A stretch of 64,000 nt of DNA from the NCBI GenBank assembly GCA_025766275.1, contig JAFKAC010000027.1:620001-684000 (forward strand), read 5' to 3'. This stretch comes from Lactarius indigo (taxonomy: Eukaryota; Basidiomycota; Agaricomycetes; Russulales; Russulaceae). This document shows, piece after piece, positions 40,745 through 52,575 of this stretch (the stretch's first letter is position 1; each line of letters starts with the position of its first letter). The position numbers and the translations under genes were made by a program. Under the pieces are notes generated by a model. The model was given only the letters and a program-made list of their open reading frames with translations, did no database searches and was not told where the DNA came from.

Positions 40745-43700
40745 CCCCTTTGGCGGTTGGGTATCATTGATAATAATCTTTGATGACGTCTGTGGCGTGG
40801 GTCATGTTTGTTGCGGGTTCCCATGTGTTATCGCTTGGTGGGAATCCCTTCCACTTTACTAGGTAATGGAGTTTACGCCCTCTTCCTCATTCCTGGGCGT
40901 CTTCAATTCGCTCCACTTCGTACTCCTCTTCTCCTTCGATAAGGTCTGGTGGGGGCCGGGTATAGTTTGCACCGTGTATCTCTGTTTCCTTATATGGTGT
41001 TAGAAGGTTCGCATGGAATACTGGGTGTATCTTCCATGATGCCAGAAGCTCCAGTTCGTAGGAAACGTCTGATAGAACCCTGGTGATTTTGAAGGGTCCA
41101 TATCGTTTCAGAGCTAGCTTGCTCGTGGGGTAGAAGGTACGGAGATTGGTTCCTTCTAACCATACTTGGTTCCCTTGTTGATAAGGTGTGAACCCCATTT
41201 TTCCTCGTTGGGCCATGAGGTGTTGCGCATGTTTGATGCTGTCCTGTGCGTGTTGTCGGAGTATTTGCAACTCTTCCAGTCTTTGATCCACCACGGGGTT
41301 GCTTGAGGGTTTGGATGTCCATGTGGTTTGTGGGTCCCATCCCATGATGAGTGAGAAAGGGGAGTGCTTGGTGGTGGCGTTTTTCCAAGAGTTATGAGCA
41401 AATTGTGCCATGGGCAGAAGTTCCGCCCAGTTATCTTGTTGTACATTGCACCAGTGTCGCAAATACTGCTCCAGCCATTGATTGGTACGTTCCGATTGGC
41501 CATCCGTTTGGGGATGGTACGCTGATGATACGTTTTGTTGGATCCCCAGTGTTTTGCACAGTTGTCTCATAAATGTGGATGCAAATCTTGGATCCCGATC
41601 TGATATGATTCTTCGGGGTAGGCCGTAATGGGGATAGACATATCGAAGATAAAGTTTTGCCACACCTTCCGACGTTATCGTTTCGTTGCATGGTATGAAT
41701 ATTGCCGCTTTTGAGCAATTGTGGTCTGTAATGGTGAGAATTGAGTCAAATCCTTTTGATGTCGGGAGTTTGACTATGAAATCCATGGCTACCACTTCGA
41801 ATGGTTTGGCTGATGGTTCAGTGGTGATGGGAAATAGGTGGGGTTTCTGTTGGTGGTGATTGATTTTGTTACTCTGGCATGTTGCGCATCCTTTAACGTA
41901 GGCTTCCACATCCTTGCGCATATTGGGCCACCAGAAATCGCGTTGTAACAGTTCTAGAGTGTTTGCAATTCCTGGGTGTCCTGCGCTTGGGGTATCGTGG
42001 AAAAAGGTGATTACCCCCCGTTTAAGTTCGTTGTTTCCCACAACAACGAGGGCATCGCTCTTCCACCACAATCCGTCGTGCTTCTTTAGATTGTGTGGTT
42101 CTATCCATGGAAGGATTGCTGCTTCGTCCATATTTTGCGTGATCTGGGTCCATGTGTCCATATCGTGCATGGAGGTTTGAGTTATTTTAAGAAATACTTC
42201 GTCTGGAAGTACTGTGACATGATCGTTATTGCTGGTACCATCATCATAGTCGGGTCTTCGTGATAGAGAGTCTGCTTGCGTATTTTTGTGCCGGGGATAT
42301 GCTTGAGTATGAAGTTGTACTCCGACAATTCTTGGAACTCCTGTGCTACTCGTCGACTGATCTTTCGGGGTTCTTTCCAGTACTGCAGGTTGGCGTGGTC
42401 TGTGTGAATGGTTATTAAATGGGGGGATCCCACGAGGTATGTGCGCCAAGTGCGTAACACTTTGACGATCGCTAGTAGTTCCCTATCATAGATATTGTAA
42501 TTGCGTTCTGCCTCCGATAATGACTCAGAGTAGAACGCGACTGGATGTGTTTTGTTGTCCTCCCCCTTTTGATTTAAGACCGCTCCTAGGGCGTAGCTCG
42601 AGGCGTCGACTTCAATTTCGAAGGGTTGATCTAGTTTTGGGAATAGAAGCACAGGTTCGGAGCTGATTTGTTCTTTAATGGTGTCGAACACTTTCTGTCT
42701 GGCTTCCGTCCATTCCCATGGGATGTCCTTTTTTGTAAGGTCGTGGAGCGGCCTTGCGATAGTCGAGAATCCCCTTATGAAGCACCGGTAGAAGTTGCAA
42801 AACCCCAGGAAAGCTCGTACTTCTTTCAGTGATTTCGGTGTCTTCCAATCGCGTACCCCTTGAACCTTGATCAGGTCCATTCGTAGTTGTCCGTGTCCGA
42901 TGATTAGTCCTAAATATTCCACCTTGTAGACTTCAAACACGCATTTTTCTGGTTTGATATATAGATCATGTTCGTTGCAGAGATCGAGGACTTGGTGTAA
43001 TACTTTTCTGTGATGGGTATGGTCGTCCGCGGTTGCGATTAGAATGTCATCCATATAGACAATAACTTCGCCTGTCAGTACTAGTTCTCGGAAGATTGTG
43101 TCCATCATAGTTTGAAAGGTGCTCGGAGAATTGGTAAGGCCGAAGAACATGACGCGAGGTTCGAACAATCCTTGGTTTGTTTTGAATGCTGCCTTCCATT
43201 CATCTCCTTGTTTAATCCGGACATTGTTGTATCCCCAGTGAATATCAAGTTTTGAGTAGAGTCGTGCTTCTCAAATCTTATCAATCAGTTCGGGGATTAA
43301 AGGGAGTGGGTAGTGATTTTTTATGGTGAGTTTGTTGAGCCGGCGATAGTCTTGTACCGGGCATAATTTCCCATCTTTCTTCTTGATGAAGAAGAAAGGG
43401 GAAGCGTAGGGGGATTTCGATGGTTGGATATACCTTTTGTCCAGGTGTTCGGTTACAAATTCTGTCAACTTTTCCGTTTCTGGGATTGTAAGTGGGTATA
43501 CTTTGCAATCCATCGTTTCTGGGGCATTCGGGACCAGATCAATGGCATGGTCCCATGGTCGTGATGGGGGAAAACGCTGGGATGCTTCTTCGCTAAAGAC
43601 CTTCTGATGCCTGCGGTATTCCTCTGGAACCATCTCTTCGAAGGTCTTCTGGGGCTTCTTTGCCACCTCTTGCTGTGCTAACTCGGATGCCGTGGTTGTT

Positions 43701-44314
43701 TTTTGCAGCCTAGTGTGGGGCTCGATTTTGTCTTCCAGCTGTTCCCAGGCCAATTCGTCCAGTTGGTACGTCTCCAATGCCTTAATAGTTGCTTCCAAAG
43801 GCATGGCTTCGTCGGACAGATTCAGGCTGGTGATGACTACTGGTTGGAATTCTTCATCGAGTGTGGCATCTCGCCAGTGGAAATTTGGTTCAAAGGCCAT
43901 AAACCAAGGATATCCGAGTATAACTTCGTCGTTTCCTAAGTCGGTGATGAGGAATCGAAGATTTTGGGTTTTGCCTCCTGTCTTGACAGTGAGATCGGTG
44001 AAGGACGTGATCTCCCCTCCTTGGTTGTGGGTTCCGTCTACGTTCCATATTTTGATGGGGCGTTCGGTTGCCAACCAGGTGATTTTGAGTCATTTCAGGA
44101 GGTTTGTGCTTATGAAGTTGTCGGTTGCGCCTGAGTCTACCAGGACGTTTCGTTCGGCCGTCGTGTGAGCAGATTTGAAAAGTACTGGAATTCGCATAGA
44201 TCGGAATCTGCTATTGTACACGCTAAGTTTTAATGCTCTAGCCCAGGCCACTGGGTTCAAGCGTTCAGAAAATCCTTCTTTTGCCTGAAGAGTTTGTCCA
44301 CCATTAATTCTCAT
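40745..44314 (-). pseudogene. pol: Y pol, minus-strand copy
   Basis: Protease (DSGATDNFISTNLL), reverse transcriptase (VYMDD), RNase H (EIEVDASSYALG), integrase (HHCC finger, ISDRDPRF, DGQSERTNQW) and chromodomain (LVKWKGF). In-frame TGA codons at 44090-44092, 43271-43273 and 40887-40889 are shared with the plus-strand copy. A one-base loss in an A-run near 42285 shifts the frame before integrase. The first part is identical to the plus copy; the rest is about 3% different. Confidence 0.85.
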
Positions 44315-45228
44315 ACTTCGAGAGTTTGCGCAAACAGGGCCGCTACTTGGGCGTCGGCTTGCTCTTCGTTCAAAAGGGGTCGTGATGCGGTCATTGAAAT
44401 GGTGGCAGTGGTCGGGGTAGGGTCACTGGTACTCGCGGTTTTGGCTGTGGCGGTTGGTTTTTGAGGGCAGAATCGGGAAATGTGTCCTTGTCCTCGGCAT
44501 CTGAAGCATCTTCCTTCCTTCTGCAGTTGCTTCTTTTCGTCGTCCGTCATAGCTGCCCTGGCGCGGGTGCGACTCACGTCCATCACATTGGGGTCTCGAT
44601 TTTTGTTTAATGCCGATAACCACTGGTCACGGGACGCCCCCCCTCGTTTGTTATTTCCTCCTTTGGTGAGTTTGTCTTTTAAAAGGAGATATTCAGCTTG
44701 TTGCAATGTTACGGCTGCTTTCCAGTCATCCCATGTGATTGATTGATGGAATTTGATTGCGTTTACGACGAGGGCATTGGGGAGTCCCTTCTGGAAAATT
44801 TCTAGTGTGGTAGCCTCATCTTTGTTATACCCCGCTTTGTTAGCGAGGTTCGCAAACTTGGCGATATAGGTATCAATGTCTTCTTTCTCCATTCTGAGAT
44901 TTTGGATGGAGTGTCGGGTTTTTTGTTGTTGCGTAGTGTCGGTATAGGCTTGAATGAATCGTGCCTCGATAGTGTCCCAAAGGTTTTCTTCGTTTAGGGC
45001 CACTCCTGCTACTAGCTGAGCAACAAGCCATTGAATCTGTTCTTCGACCCAGTCGTCCACAAGGGGACCTCGGATGTAAGAGAGGAGGGTCATTGCGCGG
45101 GAGTATGGGACCACTAATTGTTGTACAGTGGGGTTCATTCCTCGATAGAGGGAGAAGGCATTGAGGAACGCCCGACTTGATTCCCGATCTCCTGTAAACT
45201 CTGGCGGGGCATTTCCTCTGAGCCTTCC
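44311..45228 (-). pseudogene. gag: Y1 gag, 3' part (now inverted)
   Basis: Capsid-like region and CCHC knuckle (CFRCRGQGHISRFC), ending FAQTLEV. It starts abruptly at GGAAGGCTC, next to GTTAA (45229-45233), which is the reverse complement of the TTAAC flank at 38004. It is the missing continuation of the gag broken at 38008. Confidence 0.85.
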
Positions 45229-45233
45229 GTTAA

Positions 45234-45825
45234 TGTTACGAATTTCCATTGGACTCATTCTTTCTTCTTTTTTCTTTCTGATAATCCATCCCCGATACTA
45301 TACGAGCCCTGTACGATTACACGGACTTTACGATTACCCGGTTCCTATCATGCGCCCTGCTTATCGATGTTCTGTCTTGATAAAGCTTGACATGTGCTAG
45401 TTTCCGACTTGTTCTCACTCACGCATGACTCCGCGTGATTCACCTTTTGTTCTCCATACGTCTATGCTTTGTTCCCCTTATGTCTATTCCTTTGTCCCTC
45501 GATTCAGCGATGGCGCCATCTGTTTGCGGTAGCCATACAAACTCACCTCTATTTAAACCTAGTCATACCTAGCTTGTACGGTAGACTAGACTTCTTGTGT
45601 AATACTACACTCGTCTAAAGCGGAACACCTTTGTGTGCTCTCTGTCTCACGAACCCTGCCTTCGCTAGACCTTCAAGTTTTAGCCTTCCTCTACGATCCA
45701 AGTGACTCAAGTCCTTGTGATCCTTGTGCATCATCATTACTGAAGTCAAGCCTTGGAGCTTGTACTCCCGTTCGACTGACTGACTCGATACAGGTCGTAT
45801 CCAACGCCCCTGTAGTGGCGTTACA
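45234..45825 (+). repeat. Y3 LTR (plus strand)
   Basis: TGTTACGAATTTCC ... GGCGTTACA, 592 bp. TATTTAAA at 45550; presumed RNA start and self-primer AGACTAGACTT at 45583-45593; terminal hairpin AACGCC (45803-45808) with GGCGTT (45817-45822). Confidence 0.93.
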
Positions 45826-45827
45826 TT

Positions 45828-45838
45828 AAGTCTAGTCT
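45828..45838 (+). promoter_or_regulatory. Y3 self-primed primer-binding site
   Basis: AAGTCTAGTCT, two bases after the LTR, is the perfect complement of AGACTAGACTT at 45583-45593. Same geometry as in family G with a different sequence. Confidence 0.75.
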
Positions 45839-45845
45839 CTACACC

Positions 45846-47453
45846 GTGGCTCTCACCAGCCGAAGCCGAACCAAGTTTGTCCAAGAGTACCTGGAACGAC
45901 ACTTGGACGACGACCTCCGATCCTCGATCAAAGGAACGGCCATCTGGAGGAACACCCCTCACGACACAGGCTACTACATCTTTGACTCCAACAAAAACAC
46001 CTACGAACCTATCGAATACATCGAGGACCAACACGTCTGGGCCTACGTAGCTTACTCAGACAAAAAGAACTCTTGGTACTCAATCAAACCAGTACCCGCG
46101 TCCTTCAGACTCGGACCAGGAAAAGCACGAATACAAGGTCTTGATGTCGACTCTGACGTTGCAGAACCCGATTCAGACAGTGAAAACCCAGACCCTACCC
46201 TTACACCCACTATCACCAGAGCAGTCGATTTCGCATCATATGCCGACATGTCCACCACCCAAACCCAACTTGCAACCACCCTCACCCAGTCAGGAAGCAG
46301 CCAACCCAGTGGAGGAACGTCCTCCTCTGCGGGTGCTCCAAGTGGTGGAGGACATTCTATGGGAGGAAGTGCACCGGCAGGCGGAAGCGGCCCTCCGGGA
46401 GGCCCAGGAAGCCATCATGGAGGCGGTGCGCCTGGAGGTAGAGGCAGTGCACCTGGAGGTGGAGGCGGAGGCGGTGCGCCTGGAGGTGGAGGCGCAGCTG
46501 CAGGAGGAGGAGGTGCAGTCCCAGGACCCCTCAATGGAAGACTCGGCAGAAATGCCCCACCAGAGTTTACAGGAGATCGAGAATCAAGTCGGGCGTTTCT
46601 CAATGCCTTCTCCCTCTATCGAGGAATGAACCCCACAGTACAACAATTAGTGGTCCCGTACTCCCGCGCAATGACCCTCCTCTCTTACATCCGGGGTCCC
46701 CTCGTGGACGACTGGGTCGAAGAACAAATTCAATGGCTTGTTGCCCAACTAGTAGCAGGAGTGGCCCTAAACAAAGAAAACCTTTGGGACACTATTGAGG
46801 CACGATTCATTCAAGCCTACACTGACACTACGCAACAACAAAAAGCTCGACACTCCATCCAAAATCTCAGGATGGAGAAAGAAGACATCGATACCTATAT
46901 TGCCAAGTTTGCGAACCTCGCTAACAAAGCGGGGTATAACAAAGATGAAGCCACCACACTGGAGATTTTCCAGAAAGGACTCCCCAATGCCCTCGTCGTA
47001 AACGCAATCAAATTCCATCAATCAATCACATGGGATGACTGGAAAGCAGCCGTAACATTGCAACAAGCTGAATATCTCCTTTTAAAAGACAAACTCACCA
47101 AAGGAGGAAATAACAAACGAGGGGGGGCGTCCCGTGACCAGTGGTTATCGGCATTAAACAAAAATCGAGACCCCAATGTGATGGACGTGAGTCGCACCCG
47201 CGCCAGGGCAGCTATGACGGACGACGAAAAGAAGCAACTGCAGAAGGAAGGAAGATGCTTCAGATGCCGAGGACAAGGACACATTTCCCGATTCTGCCCT
47301 CAAAAACCAACCGCCACAGCCAAAACCGCGAGTACCAGTGACCCTACCCCGACCACTGCCACCATTTCAATGACCGCATCACGACCCCTTTTGAACGAAG
47401 AGCAAGCCGACGCCCAAGTAGCGGCCCTGTTTGCGCAAACTCTCGAAGTATGA
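45846..47453 (+). CDS. gag: Y3 Gag (GUG start)
   Basis: 535 codons from GTG in the context ACACCGTGGC. There is no ATG between the presumed RNA start and 46144, which is out of frame. The N-terminal domain has WRNTPHDTGYY and HVWAYVAYSDKKNSW. A Gly-rich linker (GGAPGGRGSAPGGGG) is followed by the retrotransposon Gag core (APPEFTGDRESSRAFLNAF ... SITWDDWKAAV) and one CCHC knuckle (CFRCRGQGHISRFC). The stop codon overlaps the pol ATG as ATGA. Intact. Confidence 0.88.
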   Translation: MALTSRSRTKFVQEYLERHLDDDLRSSIKGTAIWRNTPHDTGYYIFDSNKNTYEPIEYIEDQHVWAYVAYSDKKNSWYSIKPVPASFRLGPGKARIQGLDVDSDVAEPDSDSENPDPTLTPTITRAVDFASYADMSTTQTQLATTLTQSGSSQPSGGTSSSAGAPSGGGHSMGGSAPAGGSGPPGGPGSHHGGGAPGGRGSAPGGGGGGGAPGGGGAAAGGGGAVPGPLNGRLGRNAPPEFTGDRESSRAFLNAFSLYRGMNPTVQQLVVPYSRAMTLLSYIRGPLVDDWVEEQIQWLVAQLVAGVALNKENLWDTIEARFIQAYTDTTQQQKARHSIQNLRMEKEDIDTYIAKFANLANKAGYNKDEATTLEIFQKGLPNALVVNAIKFHQSITWDDWKAAVTLQQAEYLLLKDKLTKGGNNKRGGASRDQWLSALNKNRDPNVMDVSRTRARAAMTDDEKKQLQKEGRCFRCRGQGHISRFCPQKPTATAKTASTSDPTPTTATISMTASRPLLNEEQADAQVAALFAQTLEV

Positions 47454-50400
47454 GAATTAATGGTGGACAAACTCTTCAGGCAAAAGAAGGATTTTCTGAA
47501 CGCTTGAACCCAGTGGCCTGGGCTAGAGCATTAAAACTTAGCGTGTACAATAGCAGATTCCGATCTATGCGAATTCCAGTACTTTTCAAATCTGCTCACA
47601 CGACGGCCGAACGAAACGTCCTGGTAGACTCAGGCGCAACCGACAACTTCATAAGCACAAACCTCCTGAAATGACTCAAAATCACCTGGTTGGCAACCGA
47701 ACGCCCCATCAAAATATGGAACGTAGACGGAACCCACAACCAAGGAGGGGAGATCACGTCCTTCACCGATCTCACTGTCAAGACAGGAGGCAAAACCCAA
47801 AATCTTCGATTCCTCATCACCGACTTAGGAAACGACGAAGTTATACTCGGATATCCTTGGTTTATGGCCTTTGAACCAAATTTCCACTGGCGAGATGCCA
47901 CACTCGATGAAGAATTCCAACCAGTAGTCATCACCAGCCTGAATCTGTCCGACGAAGCCATGCCTTTGGAAGCAACTATTAAGGCATTGGAGACGTACCA
48001 ACTGGACGAATTGGCCTGGGAACAGCTGGAAGACAAAATCGAGCCCCACACTAGGCTGCAAAAAACAACCACGGCATCCGAGTTAGCACAGCAAGAGGTG
48101 GCAAAGAAGCCCCAGAAGACCTTCGAAGAGATGGTTCCAGAGGAATACCGCAGGCATCAGAAGGTCTTTAGCGAAGAAGCATCCCAGCGTTTTCCCCCAT
48201 CACGACCATGGGACCATGCCATTGATCTGGTCCCGAATGCCCCAGAAACGATGGATTGCAAAGTATACCCACTTACAATCCCAGAAACGGAAAAGTTGAC
48301 AGAATTTGTAACCGAACACCTGGACAAAAGGTATATCCAACCATCGAAATCCCCCTACGCTTCCCCTTTCTTCTTCATCAAGAAGAAAGATGGGAAATTA
48401 TGCCCGGTACAAGACTATCGCCGGCTCAACAAACTCACCATAAAAAATCACTACCCACTCCCTTTAATCCCCGAACTGATTGATAAGATTTGAGAAGCAC
48501 GACTCTACTCAAAACTTGATATTCACTGGGGATACAACAATGTCCGGATTAAACAAGGAGATGAATGGAAGGCAGCATTCAAAACAAACCAAGGATTGTT
48601 CGAACCTCGTGTCATGTTCTTCGGCCTTACCAATTCTCCGAGCACCTTTCAAACTATGATGGACACAATCTTCCGAGAACTAGTACTGACAGGCGAAGTT
48701 ATTGTCTACATGGATGACATTCTAATCGCAACCGCGGACAACCACACCCATCACAGAAAAGTATTACACCAAGTCCTTGACCTCTGCAACGAACATGATC
48801 TATATATCAAACCAGAAAAATGCGTGTTCGAAGTCTACGAAGTGGAATACTTAGGGCTAATCATCGGACACGGACAACTACGGATGGACCCGATCAAGGT
48901 TCAGGGGGTACGCGATTGGAAGACACCGAAATCACTGAAAGAAGTACGAGCTTTCCTGGGGTTTTGCAACTTCTACCGGTGCTTCATAAGGGGATTCTCG
49001 ACTATCGCAAGGCCGCTCCACGACCTTACAAAAAAGGACATCCCATGGGAATGGACGGAAGCCAGACAGAAAGTGTTCGACACCATTAAAGAACAAATCA
49101 GCTCCGAACCTGTGCTTCTATTCCCAAAACTAGATCAACCCTTCGAAATTGAAGTCGACGCCTCTAGCTACGCTCTAGGAGCGGTCCTAAATCAAAAGGG
49201 GGAGGACAACAAAACACATCCAGTCACGTTCTACTCTGAGTCACTATCGGAGGCAGAACACAATTACGATATCTATGATAGGGAACTACTAGCGATTGTC
49301 AAAGTGTTGCGCACTTGGCGTACATACCTCGTGGGATCCCCCCATTTAATAACCATTCACACAGACCACGCCAACCTGCAGTACTGGAAAGAACCCCGAA
49401 AAATCAGTCGACGAGTAGCACGGGAATTCCAAGAATTGTCGGAGTACAACTTTATACTCAAGCATATCCCCGGTACAAAAAACACACAAGCAGACTCTCT
49501 ATCACAAAGACCCAACTATGATAATGGTACCAGCGATAACGATCATGTCACAGTACTTCCAGACGAAGTATTTCTTAAAATAACTCAAACCTCCATGCAC
49601 GATATGGATATATGGACCCAAATCGCGCAAAACATGGACGAAGCAGCAATCCTTCCATGGATAGAACCACACAATCTAAAGAAGCATGACGGATTGTGGT
49701 GGAAGAGCAACGCTCTCGTTGTTGTGGGAAACAATGAACTTAAACGGGGGGTAATCACCTTTTTCCACGATACCCCAAGCGCAGGACACCCAGGAATTGC
49801 AAACACTCTAGAACTGTTACAACGCGATTTCTGGTGGCCCAATATGCGCAAGGATGTGGAAGCCTACGTTAAAGGATGCGCAACATGCCAGAGTAACAAA
49901 ATCAATCACCACCAACAGAAACCCCACCTATTTCCCATCACCACTGAACCATCGGCCGAACCATTCGAAGTGATAGCCATGGATTTCATAGTCAAACTTC
50001 TGACATCAAAAGGATTTGACTCAATTCTCACCGTCACAGACCACGATTGCTCAAAAGCGGCAATATTCATACCATGCAACGAAACGATAACGTCGGAAGG
50101 TGTGGCAAAACTTTATCTCCGATACGTCTATCCCCATTACAGCCTACCCCGAAGAATCATATCAGATCGGGATCCAAGATTCGCATTGACATTTATGAGA
50201 CAACTGTGCAAAACACTGGGGATCCAGCAAAACGTATCATCAGCGTACCATCCCCAAACAGATGGCCAATCGGAACGTACCAATCAATGGCTGGAGCAGT
50301 ATTTGCGACACTGGTGCAATGTACAACAAGATAACTGGGCGGAACTTCTGCCCATGGCACAATTTGCTCATAACTCTTGGAAAAACGCCACCACCAAGCA

Positions 50401-51003
50401 CTCCCCTTTCTCACTCATCATGGGATGGGACCCACAAACCACATGGACATCCAAACCCTCAAGCAACCCCGTGGTGGATCAAAGACTGGAAGAGTTGCAA
50501 ATACTCCGACAACACGCACAGGACAGCATCAAACATGTGCAACACCTCATGGCCCAACGAGGAAAAATGGGGTTCACACCTTATCAACAAGGGGACCAAG
50601 TATGGTTAGAAGGAACCAATCTCCGTACCTTCTACCCCACGAGCAAGCTAGCTCTGAAACGATATGGACCCTTCAAAATCACCAGGGTTCTATCAGACGT
50701 TTCCTACGAACTGGAGCTTCCGGTATCATGGAAGATACACCCAGTATTCCACGCGAATCTTCTAACACCGTATAAGGAAACGGAGATGCACGGCGCAAAC
50801 TATACCCGACCCCCACCAGACCTTATCGAAGGAGAAGAGGAGTACGAAGTGGAGCGAATTGAAGACGCCCAGGAATGAGGAAGAGGGCGTAAACTCCATT
50901 ACCTAGTAAAGTGGAAGGGATTCCCACCAAGCGATAACACGTGGGAACCCGCAACAAACATGACCCACACCGCAGACGTCATCAAAGATTATTACCAATG
51001 ATA
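47450..51003 (+). pseudogene. pol: Y pol, plus-strand copy (three in-frame TGA codons)
   Basis: Begins MRINGGQTLQAKEGFSERLN at the ATG overlapping the Gag stop (-1 frame). Protease DSGATDNF, reverse transcriptase VYMDD, RNase H, HHCC and D,D-35-E integrase, and chromodomain ([20 protein letters not shown]). It is uninterrupted except for TGA at 47672-47674, 48491-48493 and 50876-50878, all shared with the minus-strand copy. The last falls at the start of the chromodomain. It would need readthrough or outside help to work. After the inversion the first part derives from Y3 and the end from Y1. Confidence 0.88.
49195..49206 (+). promoter_or_regulatory. Central purine tract of the Y element
   Basis: AAAAGGGGGAGG lies at the exact midpoint of the 45234-53168 element (49201). 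It falls at another place in pol than in family G. Its role as a second plus-strand priming site is inferred. Confidence 0.4.
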
Positions 51004-51041
51004 CCCAACCGCCAAAGGGGCTGGACGAACGATATAAAACT

Positions 51042-52541
51042 ATGAACGACTGCACCCCCATAGCCTCCAGCCCCACAATGACCAACACACCAGTCTCCGA
51101 CACTACCCTCGTCCACGTTCTCAACAACCCGCAACTCGAAGCCGCCCTCGAACGAGGGATTGTCACCATCGACCTTTCAGACATCCCCCGCCTATCACCA
51201 CCACCCTCTCCACGATCCACTATGACCATCCCACCCCACACCCTCGAACGGGAACCGGGGGAGCTCACTCCATCCACACCAGAGGAGGGACAATACTCTC
51301 CCACTCCTCCTCCTCAACGATCTCCCACTCCTCCTCCTCAACGATCACCCACTCCTCCACCGATACCGTCACCCCCGTCGTCCGCACCATCCACTCCCCC
51401 ACCACCACTAGAACCTTTCACCCCAGTCCGCGTACACACGCCCATTGACTACAACCGACCTGACTCCCCCCCAGAAGACACTGACGATCCGGGTGCTCCC
51501 TTCTTCCCTAACATACCAGGCACCCCAAAGTATTACCCCCTACAGATCCCATTACCCGACGGTGGATCTAACCCGGCGAAGTACATTTACTATCGCAAGG
51601 GATTCACCGAGGTAGTGGGAACGATGGGGGCTAGGCAACCACACTATGGGGAGACAGTCTATCTCTCGTCACTCAGGCCTAATGTCTCAGCGCCCCCCTT
51701 CACAGCCGAACAACTTCAGTTCTTCGACCCCCATGACATTCATGCCTGCGCCCTAGACGAAACCCTCATCGAGCTCAACTCCCCACGTCTCACAGCTGAA
51801 GTCACTAGGCTGCGCACTGGGCTTCTCGCGCTCAAGGAGATCGACGAGAAGTGCGAAAAATTAGAGGAAGATGCACGCAAACTACGGTCGGAGCGACTTA
51901 CAGTGGACCTAATGCTGGCTAGTACTAAAAGACGACTCCAGTACGCAGGGGCCCTCGCCATCATTGGCAATGAATACGCGCGAATGACAGCACTACCAAC
52001 CCCACTCCGACACTCGCATTACGCCATCCCCTTCTCTCCACGACGAGGAGGACCATTAGAATTCCCCCGCCTCGCTGATAGACCTCACCGCCGACGCTGC
52101 TACCACTGTGGTAGTCCTCATCATCTTGTACGCGATTGTCCCACTAGACCATGCCCAGCCTGTCGACATTGCCAAAGTCAGGAGCATCAATCCTATCGGT
52201 GCATATTTCGTCGCGCAGGAATGGTCGCAGAAGTTATCACTACTTCCCAAGCAGATGAACGTATTCGACAGGCAATAAGCACCGAGGCATCCACTTCATT
52301 CACGGTCCCGGAGCCCCCAACCATCGCCGCCAAAACTCAAGGGAGATGGTGCGGACGATGCTTCCGCACCAACGCCGATCACAATGAGATCCAATGCCCG
52401 CAATATGAAATGTGTCGCAAGTGCGGGAAGTGCGGACCCCTCTTTTTCCTCAAAACTCATTACTGCCGGACCGACATATCCCCATGGCCGGAAAATGACC
52501 TCGACGCTGACATCTGCGATCTTGTCGACCCAGAGTCCTGA
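51042..52541 (+). CDS. Y ORF3: zinc-knuckle accessory protein
   Basis: 499 codons, ATG start 38 nt after the end of the chromodomain frame. N-terminal 150 residues are Pro/Ser/Thr-rich with three tandem SPTPPPQR-type repeats. A globular part follows (PGTPKYYPLQIPLP, HYGETVYLSSLRPN), then a likely coiled coil (about 236-300, SPRLTAEVTRLRTG). Two adjacent CCHC knuckles come next (CYHCGSPHHLVRDC at about 353, CRHCQSQEHQSYRC at about 374), then a C-x2-C-x6-H-x4-C finger (about 437) and a further Cys cluster. It is not a standard retrotransposon protein. Nucleic-acid binding is likely from the knuckles; the role is unknown. Confidence 0.8.
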   Translation: MNDCTPIASSPTMTNTPVSDTTLVHVLNNPQLEAALERGIVTIDLSDIPRLSPPPSPRSTMTIPPHTLEREPGELTPSTPEEGQYSPTPPPQRSPTPPPQRSPTPPPIPSPPSSAPSTPPPPLEPFTPVRVHTPIDYNRPDSPPEDTDDPGAPFFPNIPGTPKYYPLQIPLPDGGSNPAKYIYYRKGFTEVVGTMGARQPHYGETVYLSSLRPNVSAPPFTAEQLQFFDPHDIHACALDETLIELNSPRLTAEVTRLRTGLLALKEIDEKCEKLEEDARKLRSERLTVDLMLASTKRRLQYAGALAIIGNEYARMTALPTPLRHSHYAIPFSPRRGGPLEFPRLADRPHRRRCYHCGSPHHLVRDCPTRPCPACRHCQSQEHQSYRCIFRRAGMVAEVITTSQADERIRQAISTEASTSFTVPEPPTIAAKTQGRWCGRCFRTNADHNEIQCPQYEMCRKCGKCGPLFFLKTHYCRTDISPWPENDLDADICDLVDPES

Positions 52542-52575
52542 AGTCGAGGCGTCTTCAGACCAAGACGGGGGGTAA

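Noticed and set aside
40730..40760. ATATAAAA just before ORF3 (also near 51030) as an internal promoter
   Set aside because: It is about 10 nt from the ORF3 ATG, too close to serve as its TATA box; a coincidence is more likely.
47672..50878. TGA recoding (selenocysteine or reassigned code) in Y pol
   Set aside because: Other genes here end at TGA normally and G1 and G2 have no inner TGA. At least four TGAs elsewhere are plain CGA mutations, and two of the three Y stops lie in the converted tract.
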